NCBI RefSeq assembly: GCF_004217285.1
Contig: NZ_SHKS01000003.1
Location: 531,169-595,168 of the forward strand
Reading direction: 5' to 3'
DNA: 64,000 bases
Source: Streptomyces sp. BK239
GTDB lineage: Bacteria > Actinomycetota > Actinomycetes > Streptomycetales > Streptomycetaceae
The notes below the pieces were generated by a model that did no database searches, was not told the DNA's origin, and worked only from the letters and a program-made list of their open reading frames with translations. The position numbers were made by a program, and so were the translations under genes. Of the stretch, positions 9,316 to 18,997 are shown piece after piece (the first letter of the stretch is position 1; the number at the start of each line of letters is the position of its first letter).

Positions 9316-9816
9316 CTACTTCTTCGTTTCCGCGAGGCAGAGAACGACGTCGTGGCCGCCGCCGGACTGGATGTAGGAGATCGTCCAGTCCTTGGTGACG
9401 GACTCGCACTTCTTGTCGTCGCTCGTGCCGTCGAACTTCTCGACGACCTTGAACTGCGCGTCGCCCGAGGAGCAGTCGACCTCGTTGAGGTCGGGCGAGG
9501 ATTCGTTGCCCTCGTTGTGCAGGCAGGCGCCGACCGAGGTCGTCTCCGCGTCCGTCGAGGTCGCCCACCAGCCGATGCCCCACTTGACGACACCGATGAC
9601 GACGGCGACGACGATGAAGCCGAGGACGCGCGCCACCTTCTTGCCCGCCTTCTTCTGCGGCGCCGGCGGGGGCAGCGGCGCACCCTGGTCGGGGACGGGG
9701 GCGTAGGGACCGGGAGTGCCCTGGGCGGGAACCCCCGGCAGGCCGGACTGCTGCACCGTGGGGTCGGTGGGAGCCTGGGCGTACGGGTTCTGGCCCTGAG
9801 GCGGCGGCGTGGTCAT
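9316..9816 (-). CDS. LppU/SCO3897-family membrane protein
   Basis: This 166-residue protein has a Pro/Gln-rich cytoplasmic N-terminus and one membrane helix (about residues 60-80, ending GIGWW). Its outer domain has four cysteines (including GACLHNE, VDCSSGD and VLCLAE) that could form two disulfides. The family (LppU/SCO3897) is conserved in streptomycetes with no known function. ATG at 9816 is chosen for the preceding AGGGGGACA site. It is convergent with pcnA and downstream of the MFS gene. Confidence 0.75.
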   Translation of the reverse strand: MTTPPPQGQNPYAQAPTDPTVQQSGLPGVPAQGTPGPYAPVPDQGAPLPPPAPQKKAGKKVARVLGFIVVAVVIGVVKWGIGWWATSTDAETTSVGACLHNEGNESSPDLNEVDCSSGDAQFKVVEKFDGTSDDKKCESVTKDWTISYIQSGGGHDVVLCLAETKK

Positions 9817-9905
9817 GGTGGGTTGTCCCCCCTGGAACATGGGCGCGCTTGGCGCAAAATAAGACCCACGTAAGTTACCGGGCGCCACAGGCCACTTTGC
9901 TCTTC

Positions 9906-11198
9906 CTAGATCAGTCTGTGGCGTTGATGTGACCCTGACGTGCGAGCAAAGCGGGCCATAGTCACCGCAACCACTCCGTAGATCAAGGACACCGTGATCA
10001 CGAGGGCCGCCGAGCGTCCGTCCGGCGGCAGCATCAGCGCGGCCACCCCCGCGGCGCCCACGAAGGAGACGTTGAAGAGCACGTCGTACACGGAAAAGAT
10101 CCGGCCACGGAAGCCGTCGTCGACCGAGGACTGCACGATCGTGTCCGTCGCGATCTTCGCGCCCTGGGTGGTCAGCCCCAGGACGAAGGTCGCGGCCAGC
10201 AGAGGGACCGTGGCGAAGGGGAGGCCCAGGGCGGGTTCCAGTACCGCCGCGGCGCCCGCGCACACGACGATCCAGCGTCCGGGCCCGAGCCGCCCCACAG
10301 CCCCCGGCGTCACGACGGCCGCGGCGAAGAAGCCGGCGCCGGAGACGCCCAGGGCCAGCCCCAGCAGGGCGAGGCCGTCGCCGGTGTCGGAGGTCAGGGC
10401 GTAACGGCAGAGCATCAGCAGCATGACCAGCAGGGCGCCGTAGCAGAACCGCATCAGCGTCATCGCGCCGAGCGCCATCGCCGCTCCCCGGCGGCGCGGT
10501 TCGGCGAGGTGACGCACACCGGCCGCCAGGTCGCGGGCGGTCCAGGCGAGCGCCGAGGCGAATCGCGGTTGCACCGTTGCGATGTCCGGTCCGAGCAGGT
10601 CCCGTGTCATGCGCAGTGCGGCGAGCGCCCCGCACAGATACAGAGCGGCGCCCAGCAGGACGACGACCGCGTCGGAGTCCGCGACCGCCAGCCGTACGAC
10701 GAACGCGAGACCCCCGCCCGCGGTCGCCGCGAGGGTCCCGGCCGTCGGGGAGAGGGAGTTGGCCATCACCAGGCGCTCGGCGTCGACGACCCGGGGCAGC
10801 GCCGCGGAGAGACCGGCGAGGACGAAGCGGTTGACCGCGGTGACGCACAGGGCGGAGACGTAGAACAGCCAGTCGGGAACGGGCGCGATCATCAGGACGG
10901 CGGTCGCCGACGCCAGCAGGGCGCGCAGCAGGTTGCCGTAGAGGAAGACCTGCCGGCGGCGCCAGCGGTCCAGCAGGACGCCGGCGAAGGGGCCGACCAG
11001 GGAGTACGGCAGCAACAGCACCGCCATCGCCGAGGCGATCGCCGCGGCTGAGGTCTGTTTCTCCGGTGAGAAGACGACGTACGCCGCCAGCGCGACCTGG
11101 TAGACGCCGTCGGCGCACTGCGAGAGCAGCCGCACGGCGAGCAGGCGCCGGAAGTTGCCGAATCGCAGCAGGAGGCGCAGATCACGGACGACGGGCAT
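9906..11198 (-). CDS. MFS transporter
   Basis: The 430-residue protein has about twelve hydrophobic segments and no soluble domain, in the MFS exporter pattern (an early ADGVYQVALAAYVVF helix and a loop LLDRWRRRQVFLYGN resembling the conserved loop between helices 2 and 3). The substrate cannot be told. The ATG at 11198 (MPVVRDLRLLL) is preferred to in-frame starts further up because those would read through the terminator hairpin of the upstream gene. Confidence 0.8.
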   Translation of the reverse strand: MPVVRDLRLLLRFGNFRRLLAVRLLSQCADGVYQVALAAYVVFSPEKQTSAAAIASAMAVLLLPYSLVGPFAGVLLDRWRRRQVFLYGNLLRALLASATAVLMIAPVPDWLFYVSALCVTAVNRFVLAGLSAALPRVVDAERLVMANSLSPTAGTLAATAGGGLAFVVRLAVADSDAVVVLLGAALYLCGALAALRMTRDLLGPDIATVQPRFASALAWTARDLAAGVRHLAEPRRRGAAMALGAMTLMRFCYGALLVMLLMLCRYALTSDTGDGLALLGLALGVSGAGFFAAAVVTPGAVGRLGPGRWIVVCAGAAAVLEPALGLPFATVPLLAATFVLGLTTQGAKIATDTIVQSSVDDGFRGRIFSVYDVLFNVSFVGAAGVAALMLPPDGRSAALVITVSLIYGVVAVTMARFARTSGSHQRHRLI

Positions 11199-11217
11199 GG
11201 GGCACAGCCTCACATAC

Positions 11218-11256
11218 GGAGAGGGGCCCCGGGTCGACGACCCGGGGCCCCTCTCC
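11218..11256 (-). terminator. Intrinsic terminator of the inositol phosphate synthase gene
   Basis: Two perfect 19-base complementary arms (GGAGAGGGGCCCCGGGTCG and its complement) flank a single central base. It lies 48 bp after the ino1 stop and before the MFS start. Confidence 0.75.
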
Positions 11257-11304
11257 GGCCCTGGCAGGAGCGACTCTGTGAGTCGGAGCGCGCAGCGGGC
11301 TCGG

Positions 11305-12387
11305 CTAGCGCTCGACCTCGCCCTTGATGAACTTCTCGACGTTCTCACGGGCCACGTCGTCGAAGTACTGGACCGGCGGGGACTTCATGAAGTAGCTCGA
11401 CGCGGAGAGGATCGGGCCGCCGATGCCGCGGTCCTTGGCGATCTTCGCGGCGCGCAGCGCGTCGATGATGACGCCGGCGGAGTTCGGGGAGTCCCAGACC
11501 TCGAGCTTGTACTCCAGGTTCAGCGGGACGTCGCCGAAGGCGCGGCCTTCGAGACGCACGTAGGCCCACTTGCGGTCGTCGAGCCAGGCGACGTAGTCGG
11601 ACGGGCCGATGTGGACGTTCTTCTCGCCGAGCTCACGGTCGGGGATCTGCGAGGTGACGGCCTGCGTCTTGGAGATCTTCTTGGACTCCAGGCGGTCGCG
11701 CTCCAGCATGTTCTTGAAGTCCATGTTGCCGCCGACGTTCAGCTGCATCGTGCGGTCCAGGACGACGCCGCGGTCCTCGAACAGCTTCGCCATGACGCGG
11801 TGCGTGATGGTGGCGCCGACCTGGGACTTGATGTCGTCGCCGACGATCGGGACGCCCGCCTCGGTGAACTTGTCCGCCCACTCCTTGGTGCCGGCGATGA
11901 AGACCGGGAGGGCGTTGACGAAGGCGACCTTGGCGTCGATGGCGCACTGGGCGTAGTACTTCGCCGCGTCCTCGGAGCCGACGGGCAGGTAGCAGACGAG
12001 GACGTCGACCTGCTTGTCCTTGAGGGCCTGGACGATGTCGACCGGCTCCTCGGCGGACTCCTCGATGGTCTCGCGGTAGTACTTGCCGAGACCGTCCAGG
12101 GTGTGGCCGCGCTGCACGGTGACACCGGTGGTGGGCACGTCGCAGATCTTGATGGTGTTGTTCTCGGAGGCGCCGATGGCGTCCGAGAGGTCCAGGCCGA
12201 CCTTCTTCGCGTCGACGTCGAACGCGGCGACGAACTCGACGTCGCGGACGTGGTAGTCGCCGAACTGGACGTGCATCAGGCCCGGGACCTTGGACGCCGG
12301 GTCGGCGTCCTTGTAGTACTCGACGCCCTGCACCAGCGACGCGGCGCAGTTGCCCACGCCGACGATGGCTACGCGAACCGAACCCAT
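11305..12387 (-). CDS. ino1: Inositol-3-phosphate synthase
   Basis: The 360-residue enzyme converts glucose 6-phosphate to 1L-myo-inositol 3-phosphate, the entry to inositol for mycothiol and phosphatidylinositol in actinomycetes. The N-terminal NAD-binding motif [13 protein letters not shown] is the actinobacterial form, and [12 protein letters not shown] and SYFMKSPP are conserved in the family. ATG at 12387 follows a GGAG site. The padR gene ends 44 bp upstream on the same strand, so the two are likely co-transcribed and the PadR protein may sense a product of the pathway (inference). Confidence 0.92.
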   Translation of the reverse strand: MGSVRVAIVGVGNCAASLVQGVEYYKDADPASKVPGLMHVQFGDYHVRDVEFVAAFDVDAKKVGLDLSDAIGASENNTIKICDVPTTGVTVQRGHTLDGLGKYYRETIEESAEEPVDIVQALKDKQVDVLVCYLPVGSEDAAKYYAQCAIDAKVAFVNALPVFIAGTKEWADKFTEAGVPIVGDDIKSQVGATITHRVMAKLFEDRGVVLDRTMQLNVGGNMDFKNMLERDRLESKKISKTQAVTSQIPDRELGEKNVHIGPSDYVAWLDDRKWAYVRLEGRAFGDVPLNLEYKLEVWDSPNSAGVIIDALRAAKIAKDRGIGGPILSASSYFMKSPPVQYFDDVARENVEKFIKGEVER

Positions 12388-12431
12388 TCCGGTTGCTCCC
12401 TGTGTGTACGAGTGAGGCCCTGACTGGGCGC

Positions 12432-13115
12432 TCACGTGGCGGTGTCGTCGGGCGTATCCGTCCGGGGGGTGTCCCCGGCACGGGGCAGGCCGCCCGACGC
12501 TCCATGTGTGGTGTCCTGCTGAGCGGATCCTCCGGAAGCGGGACTTCTCAGGTCCCGTCCGGCCCGCTCGCTCTCGATGAGCTCGTTCAGCCAGCGCACT
12601 TCGCGCTCCACGGACTCCATCCCGTGGCGCTGGAGCTCGAGCGTGTAGTCGTCGAGGCGCTCCCGGGTGCGCGTGAAGGAGGCGCGCATCTTCTCCAGCC
12701 GCTCCTCCAGCCGGCTGCGGCGGCCCTCCAGGACGCGCATGCGCACGTCGCGGGAGGTCTGCCCGAAGAAGGCGAAGCGAGCCGCGAAGTGCTCGTCCTC
12801 GTACGCGTCGGGCCCGGTCTGGGAGAGCAGGTCCTCGAAGTGGTCCTTACCTTCCGCCGTCAGCCGGTAGACGATCTTGGCACGGCGGCCGGTGAGGGAT
12901 GCGGCGAGGGCGTCCTCCGGGGTGCTGCCCGCCTCCTCGATCAACCAGCCGTTGGCGACCAGCGTCTTGAGGCAGGGGTAGAGGGTCCCGTAGCTGAACG
13001 CCCGGAACACCCCCAGCGACGTGTTGAGCCGTTTGCGCAGCTCGTAACCGTGCATCGGGGATTCGCGGAGGAGACCGAGTACGGCGAACTCCAGAATCCC
13101 GGAACGCCGGCTCAT
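12432..13115 (-). CDS. PadR-family transcriptional regulator
   Basis: The 227-residue protein has an N-terminal PadR winged helix ([23 protein letters not shown], then the wing [12 protein letters not shown]) and a C-terminal helical dimerisation region (about 100-190) with a charged tail. It precedes ino1. A 21-bp inverted repeat at 13178-13198 lies upstream of its start and is the probable auto-operator. The ligand is unknown. Confidence 0.88.
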   Translation of the reverse strand: MSRRSGILEFAVLGLLRESPMHGYELRKRLNTSLGVFRAFSYGTLYPCLKTLVANGWLIEEAGSTPEDALAASLTGRRAKIVYRLTAEGKDHFEDLLSQTGPDAYEDEHFAARFAFFGQTSRDVRMRVLEGRRSRLEERLEKMRASFTRTRERLDDYTLELQRHGMESVEREVRWLNELIESERAGRDLRSPASGGSAQQDTTHGASGGLPRAGDTPRTDTPDDTAT

Positions 13116-13177
13116 GGGTCGCCTCCTCTCTGCCCCGGCCCGCTGTGGCGGGCTCCCCGGACGGCTTATGTCGCGCC

Positions 13178-13198
13178 GATGTATCGACTCGATACATC
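13178..13198. promoter_or_regulatory. Candidate PadR operator
   Basis: Perfect inverted repeat GATGTATCG-ACT-CGATACATC, 62 bp upstream of the padR start and in the promoter zone of the padR-ino1 unit. PadR proteins commonly bind ATGT/ACAT-type palindromes of this kind. Binding by this PadR is inferred from position. Confidence 0.65.
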
Positions 13199-13500
13199 AG
13201 CACGATAGAACGGCCTCCGGAATGCGACAAGCACGGGTTCCGTGAGCGGGATCACATCGGGCAGGAGTTGGGGGCGAGTTGCCGGGTTTGGGGTGAACTT
13301 CGGAGCTGGGCAGGTTTTGGCGGTGCGTAGTCTGTGCGCCATGCACACCACCGGGACCCAGGAGACGCCGGGGGGCGTCGAGGTCCTCGGTGCCGTACGG
13401 ATGAATGCGCGACCGACCGCGTCCGTACTTCGGGGGGACAGGAAACCAGCCGCCGTTTCCAGGCGCGCACGGATGCGCCTGCCCGAGGAGTAATCGTTCG

Positions 13501-16167
13501 ATGAGCGAGCACCGTCGCAAACCGCCGCAGCCGCAGGAGGGCGGACGTGCCGCGGCCCGACGCGGCCAGCCCGGCTCGCCCTCCGGCCGCCGCGCGGCGC
13601 CGCGAGACGCCACCGGGTCTCCCTCCGACTCCCACGGGTCGGGTTACTACGGGTTGGGAGGCGACGGAGCGCCCGGCGGCCGGGCCGAGGCCCGGCGCGC
13701 GGCCCAGAGAAGCGCGGGCGGTGGCCGGCGCAGAGCAGCCGAACCCGCGGCGGGCCGCCGCGGCCCTTCGTCCAGGCCTCCCGGCCGCAAGCGACTGGTC
13801 GACTACCCGCGCGCCGACAAGGACGGCTGGCGTCGCTGGACGCCGTCCTGGAAGCTGGTCGCCGGGCTGTGCGTCGCCTTCTTCGGCAGCCTGGTGGCCG
13901 CCGCGGGCATCGGGTACGCCATGGTGGGCATCCCCGACGTCGACAAGACGGCCGAGGCGCAGAACAACGTCTACTACTGGAAAGACGGCAGCCAGATGGT
14001 CGCCACCGGTGGGGAGACGAACCGGCAGATCGTCGATCTCTCGCAGATCCCGGAGGCGATGCGCTGGGCGGTGATCTCGCAGGAGAACAAGACCTTCTAC
14101 GACGACGCCGGCATCGACCCCAAGGGCATCGCCCGAGCCGTGTTCAACATGGCCCGGGGCGGCCAGACGCAGGGTGGCTCCACGATCACGCAGCAGTACG
14201 TCAAGAACGCCATGCTCAACGACCAGTCCCAGACGATCTCCCGCAAGGTCAAGGAGATCTTCGTCGCCGTCAAGGTCGGGGCCGAGGTCGACAAGGACCA
14301 GATCCTGGCCGGCTACCTGAACTCGGCGTACTACGGCCGCGGCGCCTACGGGATCCAGGCCGCCGCCCGCGCGTACTTCAACAAGGACGCCATCGACCTC
14401 AAGCCCGGTGAGTGCGCCTTCCTGTCCGCCATGCTGAAGGGCGCCACGTACTACGACCCGGCGGGCGCGACGTCGATCGACCCCAATGCCACGGCGCAGA
14501 ACAACTCCCGGCGGGCGCTCCGCCAGATGCAGGACACCCTCGACAAGATGGTCGAGTACAAGCATCTTCCGCTCGCCGAGCGGGTCAAGTACACGACCCT
14601 CCCGAAGTGGCAGAACCCGCGCTCGAACACCGCGCTGAGCGGGCAGATCGGCTACCTCGTCGATCTCGCCAACAGCTACCTCGTCACGCACAGCGAGGAA
14701 ACCGGGATCACCGCCGACGAGCTCCAGAAGGGCGGCTACTCGATCCGCACGACCTTCGACAAGAGCAAGGTCAAGGAGCTCGAGGCGTCGGTCGCGAAGG
14801 TCAAGAAGGCCAACATCAAGCCGGATCAGCGTCCGAAGACGGACACCCATGTCCAGTTCGGCGGGGCCTCCGTGAACCCGGCGAACGGCGCCATCGAGGC
14901 GATCTACGGTGGTGAGGACGCCACCAAGCACTTCACCAACAACTCCGACCAGACCGGCGCCCAGGTGGGTTCCACGTTCAAGCCGTTCGTGCTCGCGGCA
15001 GCGATGACCTGGGGCGTCCGTGACCCGGATCTGGGCTCGTCGCAGGCCCAGGACGAACGCACGGTCGTCTCCCCCAAGAGCCTGTTCAGCGGCAAGAACA
15101 AGCTGAAGATCAAGGAGTACGACGGATCGGTCTGGAAGAACGAGAAGGGCCAGGAGTGGCTGCAGACCAATGACGGCCAGGCCTCCTACGGCGAACCGCC
15201 CAATTTCAAGATCGACCTGCGTGAGGCGATGCGCGAGTCGGTGAACTCCGCCTTCGTGCAGCTGGGCATGGACGTCGGGCTGGACAAGGTGAAGGAGGCC
15301 GCGCTCAACGCCGGCCTGAAGAAGGGCAGCCTCACGGGCTCCGGCTTCCCGTCGTTCTCGATCGGCATCTCCGACCCGAGCGCGATCCGGATGGCCGGCG
15401 CCTACGCCACCTTCGCGGCCAGCGGCAAGCAGCGTGAGCCCTACTCCGTGGAGAAGGTCACGAGCAAGGACGGCACGATCTTCACGCACAAGACCGTCAC
15501 GAACCAGGCGTTCACCAAGAAGGTCGCCGACAACGTCACGGACATCCTGAAGACCGTGGTCGATGACGGCACCGGCACCGCCGCCCAGCTGCCCGGCCGC
15601 GATGTGGCCGGCAAGACCGGCACCACCGACGGCAACAAGTCGGCCTGGTTCGTCGGCTACACGCCGCAGCTGTCGACGGCCGTCACCATGTTCCGTTACG
15701 ACGACAACGAGTCGAACAAGAACCGCACGTTCCTGGAGATGTTCGGCACGGGTGGTCAGAAGAAGATCCACGGCGCCTCGTTCCCGGCCGAGATCTGGCA
15801 CGACTACATGGCCGAGGCCATGGACGGCCTGCCGGTGAAGGACTTCCCCGCTCCGGAGGAGATCGGCGAGGTCCTGAACAAGGACCCGATCCCGACTCCC
15901 ACCCCGTCGGTCACCGAGACCGAGGAGGAATCGCCCTCTCCGTCGCCGAGCCCCAGCAAGACGGAGGTCGAGCCCTCGCCCTCGCCGAGCGAGACCTGCA
16001 CCAAGTTCTTCGGCTGTGACGACGACGAAACGGGTGGAGCGAACAACAACGGAGGCGCCAACGGCGGGCCGGGTGGCGACATCAGTCCGTCGCCCAGCCT
16101 CTCGGAGTCACCAGGCACCAGCAGAGGCAATGACGGCGGAGGCTTCTTCGGCGCCCCGAACGGTTAG
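13501..16167 (+). CDS. Class A penicillin-binding protein (transglycosylase/transpeptidase)
   Basis: This bifunctional enzyme of 888 residues polymerises lipid II and cross-links peptidoglycan outside the membrane. A long Arg/Gly/Pro-rich cytoplasmic head (about 1-115) precedes one membrane helix (about 120-145). The transglycosylase domain follows (catalytic Glu195 in QENKTFYDDAGI; GGSTITQQYVKN), then the transpeptidase (Ser491 in STFK, SVN near 580-582, KTGT at 705-708). The tail is a low-complexity Ser/Pro/Glu and then Gly/Asn-rich extension. ATG at 13501 has GAGGAG ten bases upstream. Two parS sites lie directly downstream. Confidence 0.93.
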   Translation: MSEHRRKPPQPQEGGRAAARRGQPGSPSGRRAAPRDATGSPSDSHGSGYYGLGGDGAPGGRAEARRAAQRSAGGGRRRAAEPAAGRRGPSSRPPGRKRLVDYPRADKDGWRRWTPSWKLVAGLCVAFFGSLVAAAGIGYAMVGIPDVDKTAEAQNNVYYWKDGSQMVATGGETNRQIVDLSQIPEAMRWAVISQENKTFYDDAGIDPKGIARAVFNMARGGQTQGGSTITQQYVKNAMLNDQSQTISRKVKEIFVAVKVGAEVDKDQILAGYLNSAYYGRGAYGIQAAARAYFNKDAIDLKPGECAFLSAMLKGATYYDPAGATSIDPNATAQNNSRRALRQMQDTLDKMVEYKHLPLAERVKYTTLPKWQNPRSNTALSGQIGYLVDLANSYLVTHSEETGITADELQKGGYSIRTTFDKSKVKELEASVAKVKKANIKPDQRPKTDTHVQFGGASVNPANGAIEAIYGGEDATKHFTNNSDQTGAQVGSTFKPFVLAAAMTWGVRDPDLGSSQAQDERTVVSPKSLFSGKNKLKIKEYDGSVWKNEKGQEWLQTNDGQASYGEPPNFKIDLREAMRESVNSAFVQLGMDVGLDKVKEAALNAGLKKGSLTGSGFPSFSIGISDPSAIRMAGAYATFAASGKQREPYSVEKVTSKDGTIFTHKTVTNQAFTKKVADNVTDILKTVVDDGTGTAAQLPGRDVAGKTGTTDGNKSAWFVGYTPQLSTAVTMFRYDDNESNKNRTFLEMFGTGGQKKIHGASFPAEIWHDYMAEAMDGLPVKDFPAPEEIGEVLNKDPIPTPTPSVTETEEESPSPSPSPSKTEVEPSPSPSETCTKFFGCDDDETGGANNNGGANGGPGGDISPSPSLSESPGTSRGNDGGGFFGAPNG

Positions 16168-16188
16168 TCCGTAACGCCCCGCAAGGCT

Positions 16189-16202
16189 GTTTCACGTGAA
16201 AC
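16189..16202. promoter_or_regulatory. parS site 3
   Basis: Exact GTTTCACGTGAAAC, 22 bp centre-to-centre from site 4. Confidence 0.93.
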
Positions 16203-16210
16203 ATGTCCGT

Positions 16211-16224
16211 GTTTCACGTGAAAC
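16211..16224. promoter_or_regulatory. parS site 4
   Basis: Exact GTTTCACGTGAAAC, directly abutting the terminator hairpin that follows. Confidence 0.93.
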
Positions 16225-16259
16225 GAGGACCGTCCCACCCGACCAGTGGGGCGGTCCTC
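16225..16259 (+). terminator. Intrinsic terminator of the penicillin-binding protein gene
   Basis: Arms GAGGACCG/CGGTCCTC are extended by inner CCCAC/GTGGG around a 7-base loop, followed by GCGTTTT. It starts exactly where parS site 4 ends. Confidence 0.75.
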
Positions 16260-16295
16260 GGCGTTTTCCTAGGCGGGTACGGCAGGATGGCGCCC

Positions 16296-17795
16296 ATGCC
16301 CAGTGCAGAATCGACGCCAGTGCGCGTGCACGACCCGGAGCCGGTACGGCCCACCCAGGACGACGAGATCGCCAAGGCCGGCAGCGAACTGATCGGCGGC
16401 CCTCTGGGACGGCACGCCCTGACCGGGATGTCCTGGCTGACTCCCGTACGGGTCATCGCGCTCGTGGCGATCGGGATGTTCGCCCTCGGCCTGGTCCAGA
16501 AGGCGCCCTGCTACGACGGAGGCTGGTTCTACGGGGCCAGTTCCCAGTACACGCACGCCTGTTACTCGGACATCCCGCACCTCTACGCGGGACGCGGCTT
16601 CGCCGACGGGCTGGTTCCGTACTTCGACAAGCTCCCCGGCGACATGACCTACCTCGAATACCCGGTGCTGACCGGTGTGTTCATGGAGGTGGCCAGCTGG
16701 CTGACGCCGGGGAGCGGCACCGTCCAGCACCAGGAGCAGTGGTACTGGATGGTCAACGCCGGGATGCTGATGGCGTGCGCGGCGGTCATCGCCGTCTGCG
16801 TGACCCGGACGCACGCCCGACGTCCCTGGGACGGTCTGCTGGTCGCCCTGGCGCCGGCCTTCGCGCTGACCGCCACGATCAACTGGGACCTGCTGGCGGT
16901 CGCTCTGACGGCCGCGGCGATGCTGATGTGGTCCCGGAGCCGGCCCCTCGCCTTCGGCGTCCTCCTGGGGCTCGCCACGGCCGCCAAGCTCTATCCCGTC
17001 TTCCTGCTCGGACCGCTGCTGGTGCTGTGCTGGCGCGCGGGGAAGTGGCGGGCCTACGCCACCGCGGTCGCGGGCGCGCTCGTCGCCTGGCTCGTGGTCA
17101 ACCTGCCGGTGATGCTCTTCGCCTTCGACGGCTGGTCGAAGTTCTACACCTTCAGCCAGGAGCGCGGCGTCGACTTCGGGTCCTTCTGGCTGATCCTGGC
17201 CCAGAACTCCAGCGATCCCCTCACCACCGGCAGCGTCAACACCCTGGCCACCGCCCTGGTGGGGGTGAGCTTCCTCGGCATCGCATGGCTCACGCTGACC
17301 GCCCCGCGCCGCCCTCGCTTCGCCCAGCTCGCCTTCCTGATGGTCGCTGCCTTCATCCTCACCAACAAGGTCTACTCCCCGCAGTACGTCCTGTGGCTGG
17401 TGCCGCTGGCGGCACTGGCCAGGCCCAAGTGGCGGGACTTCCTGATCTGGCAGGTCTCGGAGGTCGTGTACTTCCTCGGGATCTGGATGTACCTCGCCTA
17501 CACGACCAGCGGAGACGCCCACAAGGGTCTGCCCACCGACGGCTACCACTGGGCGGTCGGCGTGCACCTCCTGGGCACGTTCTACCTCTGCGTCATGGTG
17601 GTGCGGGACATCCTCACGCCGGAGCGGGACGTGGTCCGTCAGGCCGGTGAGGACGATCCCTCGGGGGGAGTGCTCGACGGGGCGGACGACGTCTTCGTCG
17701 TCGGCGCGACGAGCCCTCCGCCCCTGCACGAGGCGAGCTTCGACGACCCCGGGGCGGACTGGGGCAAGCAGCCGACGGCCGAGAGTTCGCCCTGA
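16296..17795 (+). CDS. GT87-family polyprenol-phosphate-mannose-type glycosyltransferase, membrane-bound
   Basis: The 499-residue protein has many membrane helices (first near residue 55, VIALVAIGMFALGLV). Outer-loop features of the GT87/PimE-like family include YLEYPVLTG after the first loop. Such enzymes use lipid-linked sugars on the outer membrane face; the acceptor here is unknown. ATG at 16296 is chosen because GGCAGG lies nine bases upstream. Longer readings would run back through a terminator and a parS. The C-terminal 50 residues are acidic and soluble. Confidence 0.75.
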   Translation: MPSAESTPVRVHDPEPVRPTQDDEIAKAGSELIGGPLGRHALTGMSWLTPVRVIALVAIGMFALGLVQKAPCYDGGWFYGASSQYTHACYSDIPHLYAGRGFADGLVPYFDKLPGDMTYLEYPVLTGVFMEVASWLTPGSGTVQHQEQWYWMVNAGMLMACAAVIAVCVTRTHARRPWDGLLVALAPAFALTATINWDLLAVALTAAAMLMWSRSRPLAFGVLLGLATAAKLYPVFLLGPLLVLCWRAGKWRAYATAVAGALVAWLVVNLPVMLFAFDGWSKFYTFSQERGVDFGSFWLILAQNSSDPLTTGSVNTLATALVGVSFLGIAWLTLTAPRRPRFAQLAFLMVAAFILTNKVYSPQYVLWLVPLAALARPKWRDFLIWQVSEVVYFLGIWMYLAYTTSGDAHKGLPTDGYHWAVGVHLLGTFYLCVMVVRDILTPERDVVRQAGEDDPSGGVLDGADDVFVVGATSPPPLHEASFDDPGADWGKQPTAESSP

Positions 17796-17823
17796 GCGAA
17801 CAAGCTGCCGCCCGAGCGGACGA

Positions 17824-17856
17824 AAGGCCGTGCACGGACACTCCGTGTACGGCCTT
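17824..17856. terminator. Bidirectional terminator between GT87 and the racemase-like gene
   Basis: Arms AAGGCCGTGCACGGA and TCCGTGTACGGCCTT pair around a 3-base loop with one G-T position. It lies between two convergent genes. Confidence 0.7.
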
Positions 17857-17892
17857 CGCTGGTTCCGCGCGGATGACTGAGCGCGGCAGTGC

Positions 17893-18924
17893 TCAGCGGT
17901 CCAGGATCCGGTCGAACTGCGTGGTGGTGTGCCGCAGATGGGCCACGAGCTCCTCGCCGACCTGGGGCTCGGGGGCGTCCGAGGGCACGAACAGGATCGA
18001 CACCTGCATGTGCGGCGGCTCGGCGAACCAGCGCTGCTTGCCGCCCCAGACGAACGGCGAGAGATTCCGGTTCACGGTGGCGAGGCCGGCCCTGGCGACG
18101 CCCTTGGCGCGCGGCATCACGCCGTGCAGGGCCTTGGGGGCCTCCAGACCCACTCCGTGCGACGTACCGCCCGCCACGACCACCAGGAAGCCGTCGGAGG
18201 CGGCCTTCTGCTGGCGGTAGCCGAACCGGTCGCCCTTGGCGACGCGGGTGACGTCCAGAACGGCGCCCCGGTACTCGGTCGCCTCGTGGTCCCCCAGCCA
18301 CAGCCGCGTGCCGATACGGGCGCGGAACCGGGTCTGCGGGAACTGCTGCTGCAGCCGGGCGAGATCTTCCGCCTTGAGGTGGCTGACGAACATCGTGTGC
18401 AGCGGCAACCGGGCCGCGCGCAGCCGGTCCATCCAGCCGATGACCTCCTCGACGGCGTCGGAGCCGTCGGTGCGGTCCAGCGGCAGGTGGATCGCGAACC
18501 CTTCGAGGCGGACGTTCTCTATGGCGGCGTGCAGTTGGTGAAGGTCCTGCTCGCTGATGCCGTGCCGCTTCATCGAGGACATCACCTCGATGACCACGCG
18601 GGCGCCCACGAGGCCGTACACGCCGTCGATCGACGACACCGAGCGCACGACGCGGTCGGGCAGCGGGACGGGCTCCTCGCCGCGCCGGTAGGGGGTCAGC
18701 ACCAGCAGGTCGCCGCTGAAGAAGTCCTTGATGCGCGCGGCCTCGTACGTGGTGCCGACGGCCAGGACGTCGGAGCCCAGCCGTGTGGCCTCCTCGGCGA
18801 GCCGCTCGTGCCCGAACCCGTAGCCGTTGCCCTTGCAGACCGGGACGAGTCCCGGGAACTGCTCCTGCACGTGCTTGTGGTGCGCCCGCCAGCGCGCGGT
18901 GTCGACGTAAAGCGTGAGCGCCAT
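17893..18924 (-). CDS. Alanine racemase-like PLP enzyme
   Basis: The 343-residue protein begins with the racemase barrel motif VPVCKGNGYGFG (PLP lysine at about residue 31) and contains KGDRFGYRQ, which resembles the strand carrying a conserved racemase tyrosine region. It is shorter and more divergent than the usual bacterial alanine racemase. It sits 73 bp downstream of the FemX-like gene on the same strand, so a role in supplying or modifying an amino acid for the peptidoglycan stem or bridge is plausible but not shown. The housekeeping racemase is expected elsewhere in the genome. Confidence 0.7.
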   Translation of the reverse strand: MALTLYVDTARWRAHHKHVQEQFPGLVPVCKGNGYGFGHERLAEEATRLGSDVLAVGTTYEAARIKDFFSGDLLVLTPYRRGEEPVPLPDRVVRSVSSIDGVYGLVGARVVIEVMSSMKRHGISEQDLHQLHAAIENVRLEGFAIHLPLDRTDGSDAVEEVIGWMDRLRAARLPLHTMFVSHLKAEDLARLQQQFPQTRFRARIGTRLWLGDHEATEYRGAVLDVTRVAKGDRFGYRQQKAASDGFLVVVAGGTSHGVGLEAPKALHGVMPRAKGVARAGLATVNRNLSPFVWGGKQRWFAEPPHMQVSILFVPSDAPEPQVGEELVAHLRHTTTQFDRILDR

Positions 18925-18997
18925 GGCCGGACCCGGAACCTTTCCTGTGGCTGCGGTTGGTGTGGAGGTGAGTGAAGCTCGGAGAAGGGAGAGCCTG

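Noticed and set aside
13341..13493. Short open frame (50 codons) before the penicillin-binding protein gene
   Set aside because: No ribosome site, no similarity and unusual composition; treated as leader DNA.
13252..15801. 849-codon open frame opposite the penicillin-binding protein gene
   Set aside because: It is the mirror of a clearly coding high-GC gene, with His/Arg/Val-rich composition and no domain; the real gene on the plus strand has all catalytic motifs.
16203..16295. Upstream extension of the GT87 gene starting inside a parS region
   Set aside because: The extension would translate through a parS and a terminator hairpin; GGCAGG nine bases before 16296 supports the later start.
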